Of a stretch of 7,979 nucleotides of DNA, positions 1 through 6,156 are shown piece by piece. The translations under genes were made by a program, and so were the position numbers. Below the pieces are notes generated by a model. That model was not told the DNA's origin. It did no database searches and saw only the letters and a program-made list of their open reading frames with translations. This DNA is from Thermoplasmata archaeon (GTDB lineage: Archaea > Thermoplasmatota > Thermoplasmata > Lutacidiplasmatales > UBA184): assembly GCA_030040865.1 (NCBI GenBank), contig JASHSX010000003.1:1-7979 (forward strand). The letters run 5' to 3'. How positions within the stretch are numbered: the first letter of the stretch is position 1; each line of letters begins with the position of its first letter.

Positions 1-876
1 CGGACCCACGGGGTCCGTCTTCAGTACCTCGACTGGGGAGGCACCGGGCCGGCGCTCGTCCTGATCCACGGCATGGGGGACAACCCCCACATCTTCGACG
101 ATCTGGCCCCCGCGTTCACCGACCGGTACCGGGTGATCGCGTACGCTCGGCGGGGCCACGGCCGATCGACGCCGAGGGGGCCGTATTCGACCGCCACGCT
201 CACCGACGATCTGCGCGGCCTTCTGGACGGACTGGGGATCCGCCGGGCGAGTCTTGCCGGATGGTCCATGGGCGGGAACGAGGTCACGGGGATGGCGGGA
301 CGGTACCCGCAACGAGTGGACCGGATCGTCTATCTCGACGGAGGGTACGACTGGGGAGACCCGGACTGTCTTCGGGCGTTGCGGGCCTTCCCGGTCCCGA
401 TGGAGGTGCCGAAGCCGGACTACCCATCGTTGGACGCGTATCGTATGTTCTGGAAACGGATCATCCCCGGAATCCGTCCGTTCTCCCGGCTGGAAGCCTC
501 GATCCGGGAGTCGGTGGTCGTTCGCTCCGACGGCTCGGTCCGATCGCGGGTGAGCGATGCGGTCGCCGCCCGGGTGCGTACGGCACTCTTCACCGACCGC
601 CGAAAGTACACGAGGATCCGGGCGCCGGCCCTCTCGATCTACGCCGCTTCCCTCGCCCCGGTCCGCCGGACACCGCCCGCCCGGGCGAAGAAGACGCGGG
701 AATGGGAATCGACCTATTGGAGCCCGTTCCGCCGGAAATCGATCCGCAAGATACGTCGGGAGCTACGGGGCGTGCGGATCGCGCATCTCCCCGGCAGTCA
801 CGGGGACTTCGTGTTCTCCTCGCGACCGGCGCTCGTGCGGCTGATGCGTTCGTTCCTGGCGGACGGGGGCCGTTAG
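1..876 (+). CDS. alpha/beta-fold hydrolase, 5'-truncated by window edge
   Basis: The frame is open from base 1 and the first visible codons already read as protein (RTHGVRLQYLDWGG), so the true start lies upstream; the first in-frame ATG at 73 falls just after the oxyanion-hole strand (LVLIHG, visible residues 19-24) and would remove it. Family landmarks are HG at 23-24, a nucleophile elbow GWSMGG with Ser at about residue 89, and a late His in SHGD at about 267. The acid is probably one of the Asp residues in YLDGGYD after strand 6, because no Asp or Glu follows the strand-7 segment (PALSIYAAS). It should be a cytosolic hydrolase of an ester, lactone or similar bond; the substrate cannot be told. 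The C-terminal third is unusually Arg/Lys-rich. The TAG stop overlaps the stop of the opposing recombinase gene. The fold is secure; the substrate class is unknown. Confidence 0.9.
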   Translation, partial: RTHGVRLQYLDWGGTGPALVLIHGMGDNPHIFDDLAPAFTDRYRVIAYARRGHGRSTPRGPYSTATLTDDLRGLLDGLGIRRASLAGWSMGGNEVTGMAGRYPQRVDRIVYLDGGYDWGDPDCLRALRAFPVPMEVPKPDYPSLDAYRMFWKRIIPGIRPFSRLEASIRESVVVRSDGSVRSRVSDAVAARVRTALFTDRRKYTRIRAPALSIYAASLAPVRRTPPARAKKTREWESTYWSPFRRKSIRKIRRELRGVRIAHLPGSHGDFVFSSRPALVRLMRSFLADGGR

Positions 877-1808
877 GCCTTCCCCCGGCCCTGAAGGACC
901 GGCTGCATCACGCGCGCCAACGAGTCGAGACCGGCGCGCATCCGATCCTCGTCGAGCCCGATGTAGTGCACCGTCTGATCGAGCGAAGCGTGCCCGTAGA
1001 GGTTCTTGAGCTGCACGAGGTCCATGCCGGCGTCGTGCGAGAGGCGTCCGAACGTGCGACGGAGGTCGTGGTGCGACACCCGGATACCTTGGCTGGATAA
1101 CCCCGACCGCTCGGCCACCCGTCGGAGAAGGAGGTCTGCCCCCGACCTCGAAAGGGGGATCACGCGCGTTTCCGGCGGCAGGCCGGTCGCCAGGCGTCGC
1201 AGAACCCGCTCGGTCTCGGAGAACAGCGGGATCGTCCTCCACTTTCCACCGCTCCTTCCCTTGCCCAGGATGCGGAGCCGGTGCGCCCCGAAGTCGAGGT
1301 CCTTGGTTCGCAGACGGAGGACCTCGACCCGACGGAGACCGTTCAATCCCTCCAGAGAGACGAGGACCCGCTCCCGCCCGGTCGAGGACCGGTACAGTCG
1401 ACCGAGCTCCTCCTGCCGTAACCAGCGTCGGTGGGTGGGAGAGCCGCTCGCGACCGCCCACGCACCGGGTTCCGACGCGATCGGGTTGCCCGCCCACTGT
1501 GCAAAGCGTCGGAGAGCGGCAAAGTGGAGGGATGTGGTCGTTGGAGCCCACCCCAGCCCCACTCGGAGGGCGTCCAAGTGGGAACGGTCCAGTTGCCTCG
1601 GCGTCTCCGGCGGAGTCCCAACTCCGGCCCGAAGAATCAACGCGGGCGACCGGGAGACCTCGTAGACGATCCGCCTTCTCCAATCGTCTCCGATATACGC
1701 GGAGCTCAGCGCCGTCTTCGAGAATCGTTCGACCTCGGAGGACCAGTTCCGCCCGCCGGCCCGAGAGCCGCGTTTGCGTGCTTTCCCCGACCTCGGGAAT
1801 GGCGCCAT
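873..1808 (-). CDS. tyrosine recombinase / phage-type integrase (Xer-like)
   Basis: This is a site-specific DNA recombinase that cuts and rejoins DNA through a Tyr-DNA intermediate. Numbering from the chosen ATG (311 aa), a helical core-binding domain covers about residues 20-125 and the catalytic domain about 130-300. The full active site is visible: Arg159 in GLRRVEVLRL, Lys183 in the GKGRSGGK hairpin, His247 and Arg250 in SHHDLRR, His273 in LYGHAS, and Tyr282 in VHYIG. The His-to-Tyr spacing of nine residues matches XerD. The frame extends to a GTG at 1904, but the extra 32 residues look unconserved. The ATG at 1808 has GGGAG four bases upstream (1813-1817) and a TATA-like element at 1841-1848, so I prefer it. 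Length suits either an archaeal XerA-type resolvase or an element integrase. No cargo, tRNA or repeat supports the mobile reading. Confidence 0.9.
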   Translation of the reverse strand: MAPFPRSGKARKRGSRAGGRNWSSEVERFSKTALSSAYIGDDWRRRIVYEVSRSPALILRAGVGTPPETPRQLDRSHLDALRVGLGWAPTTTSLHFAALRRFAQWAGNPIASEPGAWAVASGSPTHRRWLRQEELGRLYRSSTGRERVLVSLEGLNGLRRVEVLRLRTKDLDFGAHRLRILGKGRSGGKWRTIPLFSETERVLRRLATGLPPETRVIPLSRSGADLLLRRVAERSGLSSQGIRVSHHDLRRTFGRLSHDAGMDLVQLKNLYGHASLDQTVHYIGLDEDRMRAGLDSLARVMQPVLQGRGKA

Positions 1809-1840
1809 CGATCTCCCGCCCCGGCAAGGGGGTCCTGTTC

Positions 1841-1848
1841 GTTTAGAA
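1841..1848 (-). promoter_or_regulatory. TATA-like element for the recombinase gene
   Basis: Read on the minus strand this is TTCTAAAC, an A/T-rich island in GC-rich DNA. Its centre is about 36 bases upstream of the ATG at 1808, which would place transcription start near 1819 and give a leader of about ten bases holding the GGGAG at 1813-1817. The match to an archaeal TATA box is imperfect, so this is a prediction from spacing and composition. Confidence 0.35.
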
Positions 1849-2056
1849 GGGATAGCTGACCCGTGGTCGGTGAACCCTGGCGGAACACGAAATAGGTGCG
1901 ACACCCGTATTGGGAGCAGTCGTTCGGCGCGCGAGCGTTCTCGAGGGACTCTTGAGCTACGCGGGCGGCGGGACGGCGACCCCCCCGGCTCCGCCTCCTT
2001 GGCCCACGCCTCCGGCCGCCGTACCGTGGTCGACGCGTTCCGGAGGGGGACCGGTG

Positions 2057-2065
2057 GCTCTAATA
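2057..2065 (+). promoter_or_regulatory. TATA-like element for the hemerythrin-like gene
   Basis: GCTCTAATA is the most A/T-rich stretch in the 1905-2107 gap between divergent genes. It is centred about 47 bases before the ATG at 2108, predicting a start of transcription near 2087 and a leader of about 20 bases carrying the ribosome binding site. Upstream, an inverted repeat (CCTCCGG at 2009-2015 and CCGGAGG at 2040-2046, 24-base loop) might be an operator, but could be chance in such GC-rich sequence. Confidence 0.45.
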
Positions 2066-2096
2066 CCCGGGACGGTCCCCGATCGTTGTTCCCTAC

Positions 2097-2105
2097 GGGA
2101 GGGAG
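2097..2105 (+). promoter_or_regulatory. strong ribosome binding site that fixes the hemerythrin-like start
   Basis: GGGAGGGAG lies just before the ATG at 2108, with GGAGG at 2098-2102 five bases from the start. It is the best Shine-Dalgarno match in the window and decides against the longer frame that opens with TTG at 1910, whose extra residues are Pro/Gly-rich and look non-coding. Confidence 0.75.
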
Positions 2106-2107
2106 CG

Positions 2108-2806
2108 ATGACCGCGACCGAGGATCTGTTCACGCCGGTGCACAAGGGTCTGCGCTCGATGCTCTACGACCTGTCCGCGCGTTTGCAGACGAACGATTTC
2201 GCGGACGTGGCAGCGACGGGCGCTCTCCTCGTCCAGCTCGAGAACGACTTTGCCGTCGCGCGCTCGACCGGCTGCGCCCTCTGCACCATGAGCCACCACG
2301 CCCATGCCGAGGAGTCGGTGGTCTTTCCTCCGGCTGCCGCGGCCGCGAACTCCTTGGTCACTCAGCTCATCCTGGAACACCACGACCTCACGCGGCGGGA
2401 ACTCGCGATAGCCCAAGCGGGCCACGAGCTCGTCCGGCTCGACCAGGCCGACCGACGGATCGCGGCGGGGGTCCGGCTCAATCAGGCCGCAAACCAGCTG
2501 CTTTGCGCGTACCTCGCGCACATGGACCGCGAGGAGGCCGAGCTCGTTCCTCTCATGGGGGAGCACTTCACCAACGAGCAGATGGTCTCGATGCGGGACG
2601 CGATCATCCGGAGCATGCCCCCGGAGGTCCTCTTCGCGTTCCTCAATTGGATGCTCCCGTCACTCAACGTGAACGAACTCTCCGACCTCCTCGCGTCGGT
2701 GCGACTCACGGCTCCCCCGCCGGTTTTCAAGGCCATCTCGGACCTTTGCACCGCCAAGGTGGAGCCGTCTCGCTGGGCCGCGACCCGGTCTCGGGTCGGG
2801 ATCTGA
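2108..2806 (+). CDS. hemerythrin-like domain protein
   Basis: This 232-aa, mostly helical cytosolic protein resembles hemerythrin/HHE four-helix bundles that bind a di-iron centre and take part in oxygen or nitric-oxide sensing, or iron handling. Candidate ligands in order are His12 (TPVHKG), His64 with Glu68 (an HxxxE in SHHAHAEES), His91/His92 (LEHHD), and His138 with Glu142/Glu143 (AHMDREEAELVP). The usual HxxxH in the third helix is not intact: the position four after His91 is Thr95. A CxxC (Cys56, Cys59) lies just before the second-helix ligands, which is not part of the canonical site. From about residue 155 there is a C-terminal helical extension (NWMLPSLN, APPPVFKAISDL) of a kind I recall in other hemerythrin-domain proteins. 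It stands alone between opposing genes. Domain call fairly sure; ligand assignment and role are inferred. Confidence 0.8.
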   Translation: MTATEDLFTPVHKGLRSMLYDLSARLQTNDFADVAATGALLVQLENDFAVARSTGCALCTMSHHAHAEESVVFPPAAAAANSLVTQLILEHHDLTRRELAIAQAGHELVRLDQADRRIAAGVRLNQAANQLLCAYLAHMDREEAELVPLMGEHFTNEQMVSMRDAIIRSMPPEVLFAFLNWMLPSLNVNELSDLLASVRLTAPPPVFKAISDLCTAKVEPSRWAATRSRVGI

Positions 2807-2850
2807 GCGATCGCGTCGCGCGACCTCATCGCGGAAGCGCTCGGGACTCT

Positions 2851-2878
2851 CGGCCCCGTACCCGCCCGGTCGGGGCCG
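2851..2878. terminator. terminator-like hairpin between convergent genes
   Basis: CGGCCCCG (2851-2858) and CGGGGCCG (2871-2878) form a perfect 8-bp stem. Inside the loop, ACC (2860-2862) and GGT (2868-2870) add three more pairs after a single bulged T, leaving a five-base loop. It sits in the 91-base gap between the converging stops at 2806 and 2898, where a two-way terminator would be expected. No T-run follows on either strand, so it differs from a classical intrinsic or archaeal oligo-T terminator. Confidence 0.5.
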
Positions 2879-2897
2879 CCCCAGAACAGCCCGCGAG

Positions 2898-3902
2898 CTA
2901 CGAAGCGCTCTCGACGCGCTTCAACACCCGGAGTGCCTTCAACGTGACCCACTTGCTGGAGTGCCCCGCCGGTTCGAGGACCAGCGGTTTGATCTTCTTC
3001 GGGTCCGGATGGACCGTCACCCCGGGGCCGATGTCCGGGTGCAGTTTGTCGATGGGCCACGTCCCGTCGCGCTGACGCTTTTTGCCGAGGAGTTCGAGCG
3101 CAGGTCGTAGGCGCCGATCCCCGGCGAAGCCGAGGTCCGTTACCACGTCCAGACCGACCAGGATATCGTAGAAGTAATGGTTCGGATAGTGGAACCGCAG
3201 CCACGGCGGGTACGGGCGACCCTCGCGGAACAGCTTGCGTTCGAGGTAGAACTCGGCGCCCCGGTCGATGGCGGCCCGCATCTTGGTCGAACGCTTCGCC
3301 GTCGGAACGGAGGCGAACGCAGCCAGCGGTTCCCAGACGTCCAACGTTCCCGGAGTTCCCTGGCTGCAGTTCCACCCGCCGTCGGCCCGCTGGTCCTCGA
3401 TGATCCAATTCCAGAGCCTCTGGACCTTCGGATGGTCGCCGTGCCCGAACCGGGTCAGCATCCGGGCCGTGTTCGCGGAGATGCACATCTCCTCGTAGAA
3501 GAAGTTGAACGGGCTCCCCAATCGGAGTTTGTACTCGAAGAGCAGGTCCGCGAGCTTCTTGACCCCTGGGTGGGCGGCATCGACGCCCAGTTCCGAGAGT
3601 ACCAGTGCTCGCCAGTTCGTCGCCCGGAAGGGAGGAAAGTAGAGGAAGTCGACCCACTCCTCCACGTTCTTCGGCTCGCGCGGCTCCCAGAAGCCCTTGG
3701 GTCCCTGGAGCCGCAACTGGTCGCGGACCCAACCGACCCTCGCGATGTTCGACAGAGCCTTTCGCACCTCGGGATCCGACTCCGGCCGGCCGAGAAGGTC
3801 GACCAGTGCCCGATACCGCACCGCCGGTTGGCTCTCTTCCAGCAGCCAGTCGAGGACCCGTCGGTCGACTTCGTTCTTCCCGGGCTCGAATGTTCCGATC
3901 AT
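2898..3902 (-). CDS. alpha/alpha-toroid protein (squalene cyclase/prenyltransferase-like), function unknown
   Basis: This 334-aa soluble protein is built from helical repeats with QW-type motifs, seen as QRADGGWNC (171-179) and KRQRDGTWPID (275-285). These mark the alpha/alpha-barrel fold of squalene-hopene cyclases and protein prenyltransferase beta subunits. The N-terminal WLLEESQPAVRYRALVDLLG (19-38) is a HEAT-like helical hairpin typical of a widespread uncharacterised group. I see no DxDD acid motif, so polycyclisation is not predicted, and it is about half the length of a squalene-hopene cyclase. Conserved-looking polar sites are EEMCISANTARM (137-148), Cys179 and HYPNHYFYD (238-246), which could bind a metal or ligand. 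The ATG at 3902 follows a TATA-like element at 3939-3947. It is divergent from the VOC gene and convergent with the hemerythrin-like gene. Fold likely; function unknown. Confidence 0.8.
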   Translation of the reverse strand: MIGTFEPGKNEVDRRVLDWLLEESQPAVRYRALVDLLGRPESDPEVRKALSNIARVGWVRDQLRLQGPKGFWEPREPKNVEEWVDFLYFPPFRATNWRALVLSELGVDAAHPGVKKLADLLFEYKLRLGSPFNFFYEEMCISANTARMLTRFGHGDHPKVQRLWNWIIEDQRADGGWNCSQGTPGTLDVWEPLAAFASVPTAKRSTKMRAAIDRGAEFYLERKLFREGRPYPPWLRFHYPNHYFYDILVGLDVVTDLGFAGDRRLRPALELLGKKRQRDGTWPIDKLHPDIGPGVTVHPDPKKIKPLVLEPAGHSSKWVTLKALRVLKRVESAS

Positions 3903-3938
3903 CCTTCGACCGTCTCCGCGAGACCACTCCGCGGATCG

Positions 3939-3947
3939 ATATTTGAA
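3939..3947 (-). promoter_or_regulatory. TATA-like element in the toroid/VOC divergent gap
   Basis: Read on the minus strand this is TTCAAATAT, centred about 41 bases upstream of the toroid ATG, which predicts a leader near 15 bases. It is the only clear A/T-rich island in the 122-base gap. On the + strand the same island reads ATATTTGAA and could also serve the VOC gene, though with a longer leader of about 55 bases. One element for both genes is an inference. Confidence 0.45.
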
Positions 3948-4024
3948 GCCAGGAGGGGAGTGCTGGAACGGTCCGTCGCCGACAAGGTTGAGAACCGGCG
4001 GGAGCTGCGCTCCGCCGGGGAGTC

Positions 4025-4420
4025 ATGCCTGCGGGCCGGAGGACGAAGGCGCACCAGGAGCCGGGCCTCTACTTCTTTGCGGCGACGATCCTGGTCTCGG
4101 ATCGGAGTCGGTCCGTCGAGTGGTACACGAAGAAGCTCGGATTCCAGGTCGTCCAGGACCTCGGTCACTGGGTGACGGTGGGACATCCGGGCCAGACCGG
4201 TCTCTTGCACCTGTGCCAGGGCTCGGAGATCGACGAACCGCTCGAACCCGGGAACCAGGGCATTACGTTCCACCTTCGGGGGAACTTCGAGGACGGGTGC
4301 GCCGAACTGGCCCGGAAGGGAGTCAAGTTCCACCGGCCGGTCACCGAACGGCCGTGGGGGAAGTTCGCGCAGATCGAAGACCCCGACGGTAACGTGATCA
4401 CCGTGAACCCCGAAGATTGA
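4025..4420 (+). CDS. VOC-superfamily (glyoxalase/bleomycin-resistance fold) protein
   Basis: This 131-aa protein has one VOC module of two beta-alpha-beta-beta-beta repeats. The first repeat begins at ATILVSDRSRSVEWYTKKLGF (20-40), the usual strand-then-helix entry of the fold. The second starts near GITFHLRG (79-86) and ends with WGKFAQIEDPDGNVI (111-125), a hallmark of the superfamily. Members catalyse metal-dependent lyase, isomerase or dioxygenase reactions, or bind drugs without catalysis. The usual metal-ligand positions are not evident: there is no His before VSD at the first strand and no Glu after DPDGN, so a ligand-binding role is possible. A 13-residue polar N-terminal extension precedes the domain. 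The ATG follows GGGGAG (4017-4022) with a very short two-base spacer. It is divergent from the toroid gene and convergent with tag. Family sure; substrate unknown. Confidence 0.88.
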   Translation: MPAGRRTKAHQEPGLYFFAATILVSDRSRSVEWYTKKLGFQVVQDLGHWVTVGHPGQTGLLHLCQGSEIDEPLEPGNQGITFHLRGNFEDGCAELARKGVKFHRPVTERPWGKFAQIEDPDGNVITVNPED

Positions 4421-4455
4421 CCGTCGACCCCGAGTTCTCGAGTCTGGAACGCCCT

Positions 4456-4467
4456 TCGGACGTCCGA
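4456..4467. repeat. 12-bp perfect palindrome between convergent stops
   Basis: TCGGACGTCCGA is its own reverse complement. It lies in the 64-base gap between the stops of the VOC gene (4420) and tag (4485), so it could be a small terminator hairpin or a protein site. With no loop and no T-run, and given the GC-rich background, chance is a real alternative. Confidence 0.3.
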
Positions 4468-4484
4468 CGACGGTGCAAAGCAGG

Positions 4485-5063
4485 TCACCGAAGCCGGGCC
4501 ACTTCGCGATACCGAAAGCAACCGGTCAGGTGGTCGTTGACCATGCCCGTCGCTTGCATGTGCGCGTAGACGATCGTGGAGCCTACGAACGTGAGACCGC
4601 GCCGTTTGAGATCCGCGCTGAACGCGTCGGACTCGGGGGAGGTCGCGGGTACCTGGCGGACGGTCGTCCATCGGTTCTGCTTCGGAGTGCCGTCCACGAA
4701 ACGCCAGCAGTAGTCGTCGAAAGAGCCGAATTCCCTCTGTATCGCGCGAAAGGCCCGAGCATTCTTGACCGCGGACTCGATCTTTAGCCGATTTCGGACG
4801 ATCCCCGGATCCTGGGTCAGTTGTCGGATCCGAGCCGCTGAGAACCGTTCCACCTTCGCGGGGTCGAATCCCGCGAACGCCCGGACGTATCCGGGGCGCT
4901 TGTTAAGGACGGTCGACCAGCTGAGACCGGCCTGGGCGCCTTCGAGGACGAGGAACTCGAACTGCTTTCGGTCGTCGTGGACCGGGACCCCCCACTCCCG
5001 GTCATGGTAGGCGCGCATCCGGGAGTCGTCGAGCGACCCCCACGGGCAGCGCGTCGGCTCCAC
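4485..5063 (-). CDS. tag: DNA-3-methyladenine glycosylase I
   Basis: Tag removes 3-methyladenine from alkylated DNA as the first step of base-excision repair. The 192-aa product aligns with the E. coli enzyme from memory along nearly its whole length. Zinc-site residues are present: Cys6 (RCPWG), His20 (YHDREWG), and His178 with Cys182 in MVNDHLTGCF. The base pocket is intact, with Tyr19, Glu41 in LEGAQAGLSW and Trp49. LKRRGLTFVGSTIVYAHMQA (152-171) is the characteristic C-terminal block. The start is GTG at 5061-5063. The next Met (residue 16) would lose the zinc Cys6, so GTG is required. There is no strong Shine-Dalgarno sequence before it, and I could not find a convincing TATA element in the divergent gap towards the SemiSWEET gene. 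Length and residues point to an active enzyme. Confidence 0.96.
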   Translation of the reverse strand: MEPTRCPWGSLDDSRMRAYHDREWGVPVHDDRKQFEFLVLEGAQAGLSWSTVLNKRPGYVRAFAGFDPAKVERFSAARIRQLTQDPGIVRNRLKIESAVKNARAFRAIQREFGSFDDYCWRFVDGTPKQNRWTTVRQVPATSPESDAFSADLKRRGLTFVGSTIVYAHMQATGMVNDHLTGCFRYREVARLR

Positions 5064-5194
5064 CTCGGCCCGAGCGCCGGCGCACGGATGAGCTGTGCCG
5101 ACCGGTCGCGAGGGCGAACTCGCGGACTTCCGGAGCGTCGGCCGAGGATGCGGGACCTCAGCTACTTGAGGGACAGTGAGGCTGGGCGGGGCGG

Positions 5195-5485
5195 ATGACC
5201 CTCTCCTCGACGTGGATCGAAGTCATCGGTGGGGTCGCCGCCGTGTGCACGACGGTGGCCTTCGTTCCGCAGCTCGTCCGGGTCTGGAAACTGAGGAGGG
5301 CCGAGGAGATCTCCGGAGTATTCTTCCTCCTGTTCACCGTCGGAATCTCGATCTGGCTCGTCTACGGGATCTTCATCGATTCGTGGCCGATCATCGTGGC
5401 CAACTCCGTAACCATCGTCATCGCCGGGGCGATCCTGTTCCTCAAGTTCAAGTGGGACCGGCTCAATCGACGCGGTCCACGGTGA
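5195..5485 (+). CDS. SemiSWEET-type (MtN3/PQ-loop) sugar transporter
   Basis: This 96-aa protein has three membrane helices at about residues 7-30, 42-62 and 65-85, the size and layout of SemiSWEET half-transporters, which form homodimers and pass sugars such as glucose or sucrose through the membrane in either direction. Family signs are the PQ motif in AFVPQLVRVWK (22-32), SGVFFLLFTVGISIWLVYG (40-58) with the pocket Trp54, and Asn70 in helix 3 (VANSVTIVIAG), the two residues expected to line the sugar site. The charged WKLRRAEE loop follows helix 1, and a basic tail (DRLNRRGPR) fits a cytosolic C-terminus. The ATG at 5195 lies about 30 bases after CTACTTGA (5162-5169), a weak TATA candidate that would give an almost leaderless transcript. 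Substrate not determined. Confidence 0.93.
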   Translation: MTLSSTWIEVIGGVAAVCTTVAFVPQLVRVWKLRRAEEISGVFFLLFTVGISIWLVYGIFIDSWPIIVANSVTIVIAGAILFLKFKWDRLNRRGPR

Positions 5486-5598
5486 CGGGCCGGTCCTCGA
5501 GAACGGTGGGAGGCGGGGTCGCACGCCAACGGAGCGTACGTCGGGCGCTCGAAACTTCCAAATCCGAGCAGAACCTCTCCTCCGGAGACGGTGCAGGC

Positions 5599-6093
5599 AT
5601 GGCCGGCTCACCGAGCGAACCGGCCTCCGCGCTCGAGGGTTCCGGCCGGGGCTCGAAGTTTCGTCGATCGATGCCCGCGTGGGCGGTCGTGGTCATCGTG
5701 GCGGTGAGCGTCACCGCCGCCGCCGGCGCGGGCTGGGAGATCGGACAGTTCTACGTCGCGCATACGACCGTCACGGTTGACCTGATCTCGTGGGCGCTCC
5801 CGCCGGTCAACGGCACCTTCCTGGGCTATGCCATCTCGTGCCAGTCGTTCTCTTCGCCCGCCTGCCCTACCCAGGTCCATCCGGGCAGCACGTATTCCGG
5901 AACGATCGATCTCACCGGATTCCCGGGCAATGCCACATTGGTGGTTCCGTCGCCGTTCACTCTGGTGTCCACCGATCCGCGGCTTCCGGTGACGATGCCG
6001 CCCGCCCCCGGAGGAGTCTCCCTCACCTTCGAGCTCCGGCTCCCGTCGAGTCCGGGGACGTACTCCTTTACCGGCGAGATTGTGACGTCGTAG
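5599..6093 (+). CDS. single-pass membrane-anchored extracytoplasmic protein, unknown function
   Basis: I do not recognise a family. The 164-aa product has a short polar, Ser/Gly-rich cytosolic head with a basic patch (KFRR, 20-23), one hydrophobic helix at about 27-47, then about 115 residues expected outside the cell. The outer part looks all-beta, with alternating polar and hydrophobic stretches, many Pro and Gly, and a closing strand pair (GTYSFTGEIVTS). Two cysteines (81 and 89) could form a disulfide. Two N-glycosylation sequons, NGT (71-73) and NAT (111-113), suit an archaeal surface protein. There is no lipobox or signal-peptidase site, so the helix is probably an uncleaved anchor. The frame is open further upstream, but the ATG at 5599 has GGAG at 5584-5587 and a TATA-like TTCCAAAT near 5556-5563. 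It lies between two other membrane genes in the same orientation. Confidence 0.75.
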   Translation: MAGSPSEPASALEGSGRGSKFRRSMPAWAVVVIVAVSVTAAAGAGWEIGQFYVAHTTVTVDLISWALPPVNGTFLGYAISCQSFSSPACPTQVHPGSTYSGTIDLTGFPGNATLVVPSPFTLVSTDPRLPVTMPPAPGGVSLTFELRLPSSPGTYSFTGEIVTS

Positions 6094-6156
6094 ATCCTGG
6101 CCCCCCTCCGCCGTGAGAGCAAGTCACTTAGCCTCGGTCGGGGCCTCCGGTCCCGC

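Noticed and set aside
763..1827. Long minus-strand frame overlapping the recombinase in another register
   Set aside because: Its translation is low-complexity Arg/Pro/Gly with no motifs, while the overlapping recombinase frame carries a complete catalytic set. Long shadow frames are expected in GC-rich genes.
1774..3075. 433-codon plus-strand frame spanning the hemerythrin-like gene
   Set aside because: Arg/Gly/Pro-rich composition and overlap with the start of the recombinase and all of the hemerythrin-like gene mark it as a shadow.
2482..4026. 514-codon minus-strand frame across the toroid gene and part of the hemerythrin-like gene
   Set aside because: Its product is Arg/Gly/Pro-rich without domains and lies in the wrong register of two well-supported genes.
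5576..5588. TCTCC-TCC-GGAGA hairpin that could hide the ribosome binding site of the anchored protein gene
   Set aside because: The loop is only three bases and the predicted transcription start near 5585 would leave most of the stem out of the mRNA.
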